A stretch of 64,000 bases of DNA from Taudactylus pleione (taxonomy: Eukaryota; Chordata; Amphibia; Anura; Myobatrachidae): the NCBI GenBank assembly GCA_031769625.1, contig JAUIMM010002549.1, positions 620,001-684,000 on the forward strand, written 5' to 3'. Under the pieces are notes generated by a model. The model had not been told where the DNA came from and did no database searches. It saw only the letters and a list, made by a program, of their open reading frames with translations. The translations under genes were made by a program, and so were the position numbers. This document shows positions 14,011 to 22,633 of the stretch, in pieces. Within the stretch, counting starts at the first letter, position 1. The number at the start of each line of letters is the position of its first letter.

Positions 14011-17000
14011 TACTTTGTGATATCTCCTCTTGTAGGAAACACAGACAGCTCAAAATTTCACAGAATGTGTTGAAAACCAAGGCCCACAAATGTGATGTGA
14101 AATGGTTTTTCTCCCATGTTGCATTTAAGAGAAAACAGCAAATGCTCGTTTTAGGCTAAAATGCATTGAAACCAATGGAAACAACAAAAACACATACTTT
14201 GTGATATCTCCTCTTGTAGGAAACACAGACAGCTCAAAATTTCACAGAATGTGTTGAAAACCAAGGCCCACAAATGTGATGTGAAATGGTTTTTCTCCCA
14301 TGTTGCATTTAAGAGAAAACAGCAAATGTTCATTTTTTGCCAGAATGCATTGAAACCAATGGAAACAACAAAAGTGCATACTTTGCGATATCTACTCTTG
14401 TAGCAAACACAGACAGCTCAAAATTTCACAGAATGTTTTGAAGACCAAGTCCCACAAATGTGATTTTAAATGGTTTTTCTACCATGTAGCGTTTAAGAGA
14501 AAACAGCAAATGCTTGTTTTAGGCCAAAATGCATTGAAACCAATGGAAATAAAAGTGCATACTTTGCAATATCTCCTCTTGTAGCAAACACAGACAGCTC
14601 AAAATTTCACAGAATGTGTTGAAGACCAAGGCCCACAAATGTGATGTGAAATGGTCTTTCTCCCATGTTGCATTTAAGAGAAAACAGCAAATGCTCGTTT
14701 TAGGCTAAAATGCATTGAAACCAATGGAAACAACAAAAACACATATTTTGTGATATCTCCTCTTGTAGAAAACACAGACAGCTCAAAATTTCACAGAATG
14801 TTTTGAAGACCAAGTCCCACAAATGTGATGTGAAATGGTTTTTCTACCATGTAGCATTTAAGAGAAATCAGCAAATGCTCGTTTTAGGCCAAAATGCATT
14901 GAAACCAATGGAAACAAAAGCGCATACTTTGCAATATCTCCTCTTGTAGCAAACACAGACAGCTCAAAATTTCACAGAATGTGTTGAAAACCAAGGCCCA
15001 CAAATGTGATGTGAAATGGTTTTTCTCCCATGTTGCATTTAAGAGAAAACAGCAAATGCTCGTTTTAGGCCAAAATGCATTGAGGCCAATGGAAACAACA
15101 AAAACCCATATTTTGTGATATCTCCTCTTCTAGAGAACACAGACAGCTGAAAATTACACAGAATGCATTGAAGACCAAGGTCCAGAAATGTGATTTGAAA
15201 TGACTTTTCTCCCATGTTGCATTTAAGAGAAAACAGCAAATTCTCGTTTTAGGCCAAAATGCATTGAAACCAATGGAAACAACAAAAGCGCATTCTTTGT
15301 GATATTTCCTCCTATAGCAAACACAGACAGCTCAAAATTTCCCAGAATGTGTTGAAGACCAAGGCCCACAAATGTGATGAGAAATGGTTTTTCTCCCATG
15401 TTGCATTTAAGAGAAAACAGCAAATGTTCATTTTTTGCCAGAATGCATTGAAACCAATGGAAACAACAAAAGTGCATACTTTGCGATATCTACTCTTGTA
15501 GCAAACACAGACAGCTCAAAATTTCACAGAATGTTTTGAAGACCAAGTCCCACAAATGTGATTTTAAATGGTTTTTCTACCATGTAGCGTTTAAGAGAAA
15601 ACAGCAAATGCTAATTTTAAACCAGAATTCATTGAACCCAACGGAAACAACAAAAGTGCATACTTTGCGATATCTCCTCTTGTAGCAAACACAGGCAGCT
15701 CAAAATTTCACAGAATGTTTTGAAGACCAAGTCCCACAAATGTGATGTGAAATGGTTTTTCTACCATGTAGCGTTTAAGAGAAAACAGCAAATGCTCATT
15801 TTATGCCGAAATGCATTGAAACCAATGGAGAGAAAAGCACATACTTTGCAATATCTCCTCTTGTAGCAAACACAGACAGCTCAAAATTTCACAGAATGTG
15901 TTGAAGACCAAGGCCCACAAATGTGATTAGAAATGGTCTTTCTCCCATTTTGCATTTAAGAGAAAACAGCAAATGCTCGTTTTAGGCCAAAATGCCATGA
16001 AACCAATGGAAACAACAAAAACACATATTTTGTGATATCTCCTCTTGTAGAAAACACAGACAGCTCAAAATCACACAGAATGCGTTGAAGACCAAGGCCC
16101 ACAAATGTGATGTGAAATGGCTTTTCTCCCATGTTGCATTTAAGAGAAAACAGCAAATGCTCGTTTTAGGCCAAAATGCATTGAAACCAATGGAAACAAC
16201 AAAAGCGCATTTTTTGTGATATTTCCTCCTATAGCAAACACAGACAGCTCAAAATTTCACAGAATGTGTTGAAGACCAAGGCCCACAAGTGTGATGTGAA
16301 ATGGTTTTTCTCCCATGTTGCGTTTAAGAGAAAACAGCAAATGCTCATTTTAGGCCAAAATGCATTGAAACCAATGGAATCAACAAAAATGCATACTTTG
16401 TGATATCTCCTCTTGTAGCAAACACAGACAGCTCAAAATTTCACAGAATGTGTTGAAGACCAAAGCCCACAAATGTGATGTGAAATGGTTTTTCTACCAT
16501 GTAGCGTTTAAGAGAAATCAGCAAATGCTCATTTTAGGCCAAAATGCATTGAAACCAATGGAAACAAAAGCGCATACTTTGCAATATCTCCTCTTGTAGC
16601 AAACACAGACAGCTCAAAATTTCACAGAATGTGTTGAAGACCAAGGCCCACAAATGTGATTAGAAATGGTTTTTCTCCCATGTTGCATTTAAGAGAAAAC
16701 AGCAAATGCTCATTTTAGGCTAAAATGCATTGAAACCAATGGAAACAACAAAAACACATATTTTGTGATATCTCCTCTTGTAGGAAACACAGACAGCTCA
16801 AAATTTCACAGAATGTGTTGAAAACCAAGGCCCACAAATGTGATGTGAAATGGTTTTTCTCCCATGTTGCATTTAAGAGAAAACAGCAAATGTTCATTTT
16901 AGGCCAGAATGCATTGAAACCAATGGAAACAACAAAAGTGCATACTTTGCGATATCTCCTCTTGTAGCAAACACAGACAGCTCAAAATTTCCCAGAATGT

Positions 17001-17674
17001 GTTGAAACCAAAGCCCACAAATGTGATGTGAAATGGTTTTTCTCCCATGTTGCATTTAAGAGAAAACAGCAAATGCTCGTTTTAGGCCAAAATGCATTGA
17101 AACCAATGGAATCAACAAAAATGCATACTTTGTGATATCTCCTCTTGTAGCAAACACAGACAGCTCAAAATTTCACAGAATGTGTTGAAGACCAAAGCCC
17201 ATAAGTGTGATGTGAAATGGTTTTTCTCCCATGTTGCGTTTAAGAGAAAACAGCAATTGCTCGTTTTAGACCAAAATGCATTGAAACCAATGGAATCAAC
17301 AAAAATGCATACTTTGTGATATCTCCTCTTGTAGCAAACACAGACAGCTCAAAATTTCACAGAATGTGTTGAAGACCAAAGCCCACAAATGTGATGTGAA
17401 ATGGTTTTTCTACCATGTAGCATTTAAGAGAAATCAGCAAATGCTCGTTTTAGGCCAAAATGCATTGAATCCAATGGAAACAAAAGCGCATACTTTGCAA
17501 TATCTCCTCTTGTAGCAAACACAGACAGCTCAAAATTTCACAGAATGTGTTGAAGACCAAGGTCCACAAATGTGATGTGAAATGGTTTTTCTCCAATGTT
17601 GCATTTAAGAGAAAACAGCAAATGCTCGTTTTAGGCTAAAATGCATTGAAACCAATGGAAACAACAAAAACACA
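14011..17674 (+). repeat. 20-monomer higher-order repeat, copy c (3664 bp period)
   Basis: The first ~2 kb follows copy b at 3481 bp. The next period is 3664 bp, one monomer longer: units at 14151 and 15039 recur at 17815 and 18703. The right flank of the LINE (26439 to about 27745) is collinear with 15364 to about 16670 of this block, so the LINE lies within the continuation of this higher-order family. Confidence 0.78.
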
Positions 17675-19201
17675 TACTTTGTGATATCTCCTCTTGTAGG
17701 AAACACAGACAGCTCAAAATTTCACAGAATGTGTTGAAAACCAAGGCCCACAAATGTGATGTGAAATGGTTTTTCTCCCATGTTGCATTTAAGAGAAAAC
17801 AGCAAATGCTCGTTTTAGGCTAAAATGCATTGAAACCAATGGAAACAACAAAAACACATACTTTGTGATATCTCCTCTTGTAGGAAACACAGACAGCTCA
17901 AAATTTCACAGAATGTGTTGAAAACCAAGGCCCACAAATGTGATGTGAAATGGTTTTTCTCCCATGTTGCATTTAAGAGAAAACAGCAAATGTTCATTTT
18001 TTGCCAGAATGCATTGAAACCAATGGAAACAACAAAAGTGCATACTTTGCGATATCTACTCTTGTAGCAAACACAGACAGCTCAAAATTTCACAGAATGT
18101 TTTGAAGACCAAGTCCCACAAATGTGATTTTAAATGGTTTTTCTACCATGTAGCGTTTAAGAGAAAACAGCAAATGCTTGTTTTAGGCCAAAATGCATTG
18201 AAACCAATGGAAATAAAAGCGCATACTTTGCAATATCTCCTCTTGTAGCAAACACAGACAGCTCAAAATTTCACAGAATGTGTTGAAGACCAAGGCCCAC
18301 AAATGTGATGTGAAATGGTCTTTCTCCCATGTTGCATTTAAGAGAAAACAGCAAATGCTCGTTTTAGGCTAAAATGCATTGAAACCAATGGAAACAACAA
18401 AAACACATATTTTGTGATATCTCCTCTTGTAGAAAACACAGACAGCTCAAAATTTCACAGAATGTTTTGAAGACCAAGTCCCACAAATGTGATGTGAAAT
18501 GGTTTTTCTACCATGTAGCATTTAAGAGAAATCAGCAAATGCTCGTTTTAGGCCAAAATGCATTGAAACCAATGGAAACAAAAGCGCATACTTTGCAATA
18601 TCTCCTCTTGTAGCAAACACAGACAGCTCAAAATTTCACAGAATATGTTGAAAACCAAGGCCCACAAATGTGATGTGAAATGGTTTTTCTCCCATGTTGC
18701 ATTTAAGAGAAAACAGCAAATGCTCGTTTTAGGCCAAAATGCATTGAGGCCAATGGAAACAACAAAAACCCATATTTTGTGATATCTCCTCTTCTAGAGA
18801 ACACAGACAGCTGAAAATTACACAGAATGCATTGAAGACCAAGGTCCAGAAATGTGATTTGAAATGACTTTTCTCCCATGTTGCATTTAAGAGAAAACAG
18901 CAAATGTTCATTTTTTGCCAGAATGCATTGAAACCAATGGAAACAACAAAAGTGCATACTTTGCGATATCTACTCTTGTAGCAAACACAGACAGCTCAAA
19001 ATTTCACAGAATGTTTTGAAGACCAAGTCCCACAAATGTGATTTTAAATGGTTTTTCTACCATGTAGCGTTTAAGAGAAAACAGCAAATGCTTGTTTTAG
19101 GCCAAAATGCATTGAAACCAATGGAAATAAAAGCGCATACTTTGCAATATCTCCTCTTGTAGCAAACACAGACATCTCAAAATTTCACTGGATGTGTTGA
19201 A
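17675..19201 (+). repeat. Truncated higher-order copy d abutting the LINE
   Basis: Positions about 17100-18880 follow the 3664 bp register. At about 18880-18900 the monomer switches type: it starts as the GATTTGAAATGAC unit and ends as the TTCATTTTTTGCC unit. The last ~305 bp (about 18895-19201) instead repeats about 17981-18287, at an offset of 914 bp (five monomers). The final unit carries three private substitutions close to the LINE junction, at 19175, 19189 and 19191. Confidence 0.75.
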
Positions 19202-19294
19202 TCCCTCGGCGAGAGGTCACCCATTTCAGAGCTCCCAGGCCTCTGGTAGTATTTGAAGCCAGTGGTCTCTCCTGAGCGTTTCCCCCAGCAGAGG
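19202..19294 (+). other. LINE 5' leader
   Basis: This is 93 bp of non-satellite sequence between the junction and the ORF1 ATG. It is GC-richer than the satellite and contains an in-frame TAG at 19247-19249, so ORF1 cannot extend upstream of it. No TATA box or other promoter is evident. Whether this is the whole 5' UTR or a truncated remnant cannot be decided from one copy. Confidence 0.7.
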
Positions 19295-22255
19295 ATGGAC
19301 CCTCCTGGGGAGGAGGATGATGGCGATCCCCAGGCTTCTGGTCCTGGAGGAGGGCCTGGTGGTGGGCCTAGCGATCCTGGTCTGAGGAGGGCTGTGGTGC
19401 TATTAACCCAGCTCTCCTCCAGAGAGGCCAGCGGTGACCTGGTGTTTGCGGGCCCGGTGGTGTTGGAGGGAGTCTCCAAACCGGAGGAGGCTGGTCCCCT
19501 GGGTGAAGTAACCCTGGGGAGCAAGGTGCTTACCAGTCTGGACGGTGAGGAGGAGGCTCTTTGTGCCGATGGCCAGGACCAGGACGCGGGGTTGTCCAGC
19601 GGTGAATCTGTGCTGAGCCAGGGGAGCTGCAGTGAAGCGGAGGCAGAGAGTGATGAGACAGAGGATGAGTTTCTAGGCCTAGGGCCGGATGAACTCAGGC
19701 GCGAGGTCCGGCGTGCTCAGGCCTGGATCTCAGCCAAGAAAAATAAAAGGCAGAGTGCTAAAAGTTGGCAGAAGCCCATTCTCAGCAGTGAAATTGCGGA
19801 TTTGGGAAAGAAGGTGGAAAGGCTGAGAGGGAGAATCTCTCAGCTGCGTGAGGAGGGCAAGAAAAAGTGCTTACCAGGCTCTGATGCGGCTGCGGGAGCT
19901 CCGGTTCTTCCTACTGGTGTGGCTGTGGATGGTCCGGGCGCTGCTGGGGCCGATGGCGTGAAATTGGAGGTGGCTGGATGCCCGGAGGAAGCGGGGACGG
20001 AGATGCCCGATTCCCGTGGAGCCGGTGACGGAAGTATGAAGGACGAGGCGGCGGTCTTATTGGCCAGGAGTCCCAAGATGGCGCCCGGCGGGGAGGCGGC
20101 CGGAGGACTTTCAAAGATGGCGCCGGTGGTTGCGGAGTATGGGCAAGGGGAGGCGTCTCTCCTGGGGGCAGAGCCGGGCTGTGCTGGAGCGGGGGGCATG
20201 GCGGTTCCCATGGTAGCGGCTGACGCCGTTGCCGGGACAACCGCTATAGCTTCCTGCGATGCGGCGGCTCAGGTCTCACCCCCGAAGGCTGCGTCGGTAG
20301 GGCCGGTGCTGACCGGTGGTGGAGGCACTGAGGTGGATCATCCCCGGGTGCCTGTAGGCCCCGACACTACTATTGGTGTAGTGGGAGGTCCAGCCGAGGA
20401 AGTGCAGCAGCGTGTCGGGCCGTCATCAGGCGGCGGCCATGTTGTTGGAGTCCAGGGCGGTGGAAAGCACTATCTGCCGAATGTGTCTCCAGTTGGTGGC
20501 GGCGGCCATTTTGGAGAGGCCACAATTGGGGACTCTGAAGCCCAGATGGTGGCGATTGCCATGGAGGTGGAGGCATTGGAGAGGTCTGCTGTCATCACAC
20601 CTAAAGCAGTGCCACAGATGGCACAAGGACTTCCTGGACTGGATAGGTCAGCCCTTGATAAGGGCCAGCTGGCAGTGGTCGACACCATATTTGGAGGGAT
20701 CAGTGTTCCTGCTAGGTCCTTGGCAGCGGTGGACATAATAAAAGCTGATCTGGCCAGGCAGGCAGGGGTGAGGGAGAATGTTGGTGAAGGTTCTGGTGTG
20801 GGAGTAGGTTCGGGTCCTGTGCCCGCTTTAGCGTTGCCCGTAGCTGGCCCTTCGACCCTGCCTAGACCGGGTCCCTCCTCTTACGCCAATGTTGTATCGG
20901 GCAGGGCGCCGGTTGTCCCGATGATTAGAAGTGGTGGAGGGGCACCTATTAAAAGGCGCAATGTGGTACAATTGAAGTGGGTTGGAGGCGGTGAGCCGCC
21001 TGGAAAGGCCGCCTTCCTGGGCATGGTTTTTTCTCTGGGGTTCTCGCCAGGTGATTTGTTCGCTTGCATTCACCCGGTGAGAACTCCGGATTATGATTTT
21101 AGCTTCATGTCCTTGAGGGGCCTGCAAGCCTTTAGTGGTAGGTGGGAGGAGAAAAAGGGGATAGAGCCATATTGTAGGTATAGGTCTCTGGTGGTGTCGC
21201 GTCAGGACAGGGCGAAGGTGACTATCCTTGTCCGGAATGAGTCATTGCCGGAGGCAGATATTCTATTCTGGCTCTCGCGACACTGTGTGGTACTTTCTCC
21301 CCACTTGGAGAAGTTTGACTATACTAAAGGTGTATGGGGTGGTGCCTATTCCATTTTTGTCAGGTTACACCAGGTTGGCATTGAAGTGAAGCACATCCCG
21401 GCAGCAGCCTTTATAGGACGTGACAAAATCCAGGTATTTTACCCTGGGCAGCCGAAGGTCTGCCACAAATGTGGGGATTTCCGGCATTTTTCTAATGACT
21501 GCACGGCAATTAAGTGCTCGCTGTGCAGTGGGTTAGGGCACATATCCAAAGATTGCAGGCAGGTCAGGTGTAACCTCTGTGGAAAGGTGGGTCATCCTTA
21601 CAGCCGCTGCCCGTCTGCAGCCCACAACGAAGGCTTAGGGGTGACAGTTGTTGTGGGGGATAGGCAGGAAGAGGTGGGGGGTGGTTTGACTAGCGGGCAG
21701 GTGAGCGGTGAGGATGCAGGCTTTGAAACCGCAATGGAGAGGAATGGGGAGAGACCAGGAGAGGGTGAGCCGGAAGGTGTAGGAAAAACCAAGGTTCCTG
21801 CAGCCAGTACCACTGGGTGTGAAATTGCACCAGGTAAAGATGCTGGTGAGAAAGATGCTCCCTTTACGGTGGTCGAGGTGGGAAAGAAAAAGAGGAAAAA
21901 AAAGCTAAGGCATACAGGAGAGAAGGTCACTCTATCTAATAGATTCTATTTTAATACCTCGGACGAAGAGGAGAAGGAGGAGGGGGAGGTGGTAAGGGGG
22001 GATGGTGAGGAGCTTGTCTTTGTCCCCAACAAAGTCGTGGGAAGAAAGGTTGGGAAAAAGTCAACCTTTGGAGAGGCAGCAGCGGGAGCGCAGCCTAGGG
22101 AAAGGAGGAAGAAAAGGGCGAAGGAGGGCAAGGCTGGAGGAGCGGGGAAGAGATCGGGCACTGAAAGCCCAGAGTGGGATTTAGCGGGGATGGAGCTAGG
22201 AGATAAGGCAGTGGTGGTGGATAAGCCTGCAGAGGGGCAGAGTGGGGTGTTTTAG
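19295..22255 (+). CDS. LINE ORF1 protein: ZCCHC3-like RNA-binding domain plus three CCHC zinc knuckles
   Basis: The predicted protein has 986 residues. I chose the ATG at 19295 because it is the first in frame and has a good Kozak context (A at -3, G at +4); the frame upstream is closed at 19247. The N-terminus is Gly/Pro-rich. Residues about 101-126 are Ser/acidic, and 132-190 form a charged, probably helical stretch. Residues about 190-540 are low-complexity Ala/Gly/Val. A folded domain from about 555 (RNVVQLKW) to 722 includes LFWLSRHC and FIGRDKIQVFYPGQ, and resembles the region before the knuckles in vertebrate ZCCHC3. Three CX2CX4HX4C knuckles lie at C723-C736, C741-C754 and C759-C772. 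A lysine-rich run (864-870) could be a nuclear signal. The known role of such proteins is binding element RNA in the retrotransposition particle. A TAG ends the frame at 22253-22255, but the same frame stays open beyond it, so this may be a nonsense mutation. Confidence 0.9.
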   Translation: MDPPGEEDDGDPQASGPGGGPGGGPSDPGLRRAVVLLTQLSSREASGDLVFAGPVVLEGVSKPEEAGPLGEVTLGSKVLTSLDGEEEALCADGQDQDAGLSSGESVLSQGSCSEAEAESDETEDEFLGLGPDELRREVRRAQAWISAKKNKRQSAKSWQKPILSSEIADLGKKVERLRGRISQLREEGKKKCLPGSDAAAGAPVLPTGVAVDGPGAAGADGVKLEVAGCPEEAGTEMPDSRGAGDGSMKDEAAVLLARSPKMAPGGEAAGGLSKMAPVVAEYGQGEASLLGAEPGCAGAGGMAVPMVAADAVAGTTAIASCDAAAQVSPPKAASVGPVLTGGGGTEVDHPRVPVGPDTTIGVVGGPAEEVQQRVGPSSGGGHVVGVQGGGKHYLPNVSPVGGGGHFGEATIGDSEAQMVAIAMEVEALERSAVITPKAVPQMAQGLPGLDRSALDKGQLAVVDTIFGGISVPARSLAAVDIIKADLARQAGVRENVGEGSGVGVGSGPVPALALPVAGPSTLPRPGPSSYANVVSGRAPVVPMIRSGGGAPIKRRNVVQLKWVGGGEPPGKAAFLGMVFSLGFSPGDLFACIHPVRTPDYDFSFMSLRGLQAFSGRWEEKKGIEPYCRYRSLVVSRQDRAKVTILVRNESLPEADILFWLSRHCVVLSPHLEKFDYTKGVWGGAYSIFVRLHQVGIEVKHIPAAAFIGRDKIQVFYPGQPKVCHKCGDFRHFSNDCTAIKCSLCSGLGHISKDCRQVRCNLCGKVGHPYSRCPSAAHNEGLGVTVVVGDRQEEVGGGLTSGQVSGEDAGFETAMERNGERPGEGEPEGVGKTKVPAASTTGCEIAPGKDAGEKDAPFTVVEVGKKKRKKKLRHTGEKVTLSNRFYFNTSDEEEKEEGEVVRGDGEELVFVPNKVVGRKVGKKSTFGEAAAGAQPRERRKKRAKEGKAGGAGKRSGTESPEWDLAGMELGDKAVVVDKPAEGQSGVF
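20075..20513 (+). promoter_or_regulatory. Cluster of YY1-like motifs inside LINE ORF1
   Basis: AAGATGGCGCC occurs twice, at 20075-20085 and 20114-20124. Two reverse-orientation relatives, GGCGGCCATGTTG (20432-20444) and GGCGGCCATTTTG (20501-20513), follow. These are close to the AANATGGCGGC consensus known for YY1. They also encode protein (the first two give repeated KMAP), so chance or coding constraint could explain them. A regulatory role is inference only. Confidence 0.3.
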
Positions 22256-22603
22256 GAGGAGGTAGAGTGTGTGGAAGAAACCCCTGAGTTGGCCCCAGAT
22301 GCTTCTTACCCTTTAGTGGCTCCTGGGGAGATGCATCCTCCTGGGACTCGGTCTGAGGGTACAGCTATACCAAAACCTCCAGATCCGGACCCGGGTCCTT
22401 CCCCAGAGGCTAAGGGTGTTGGTGGGCGCGGTAGCCTGCAGGTTGAGGCCGAGGCCTCAATGGTTTCTGTTGGTGTGGATGTGGTGGTGGGTGGTTTGGA
22501 AGAGGTTGTCTTGCCGTCTGATGGGGTGCTTCCTTTTGGGATCACCTGCAAAAGAACAGGTTCCTCTGGGGAGGAGTCTGCTCAACAGGCAAAGAGAAAG
22601 TAA
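22256..22603 (+). pseudogene. In-frame continuation of LINE ORF1 after a TAG codon
   Basis: Immediately after the TAG at 22253-22255 the same frame runs open for another 115 codons to a TAA at 22601-22603. The encoded stretch begins EEVECVEETPEL, is Pro/Gly/acidic like the rest of ORF1, and ends in a basic tail (QQAKRK). It has no ATG near its start, so it is not a separate gene. The simplest reading is that the ancestral ORF1 was about 1,102 residues and that this copy gained a nonsense codon removing the C-terminal tail. Natural readthrough of the TAG is the alternative. With the TAA as the end, the gap to ORF2 is 30 bp; with the TAG it is 378 bp. Confidence 0.7.
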
Positions 22604-22633
22604 GATGGAGTCCTACCTCTATAATCTGGAATT

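Larger units (their letters stand above)
1..19201 (+). repeat. Satellite array, left part (about 105 monomers of ~183 bp)
   Basis: Head-to-tail repeats, all in one orientation. Spacing of the recurring GACAGCTC block, measured by eye over the first 3.4 kb, is mostly 184 bp, with 181, 182 and 186 bp variants. Each monomer contains, in order, a CCCACAAATGTGAT block, a TTTAAGAGAAAACAG block, a CATTGAAACCAATGG block, a GATATCTCCTCTTGTAG block and a CACAGACAGCTCAAAAT block. Monomers differ at diagnostic positions that recur at long intervals, giving higher-order structure. I do not recognise the family by name. The short ORFs in it repeat with the monomer period and show no sign of being genes. 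The array runs off the left edge and ends at the LINE 5' junction, where satellite identity stops at about 19201. Confidence 0.97.

Noticed and set aside
1..19201. Tandem repeats considered as a CRISPR array or phage-type repeat
   Set aside because: The whole unit is repeated without unique spacers, and the embedded element is a eukaryotic LINE.
19840..20211. Antisense and off-frame ORFs of 60-130 codons inside ORF1 and ORF2
   Set aside because: They are shadows of the GC-rich coding frames, with low-complexity Pro/Ser translation and no motifs.
22271..22603. A separate small gene of about 110 codons between ORF1 and ORF2
   Set aside because: It has no ATG at its start and lies in the same frame as ORF1 directly after the TAG, so it is better read as the ORF1 tail.
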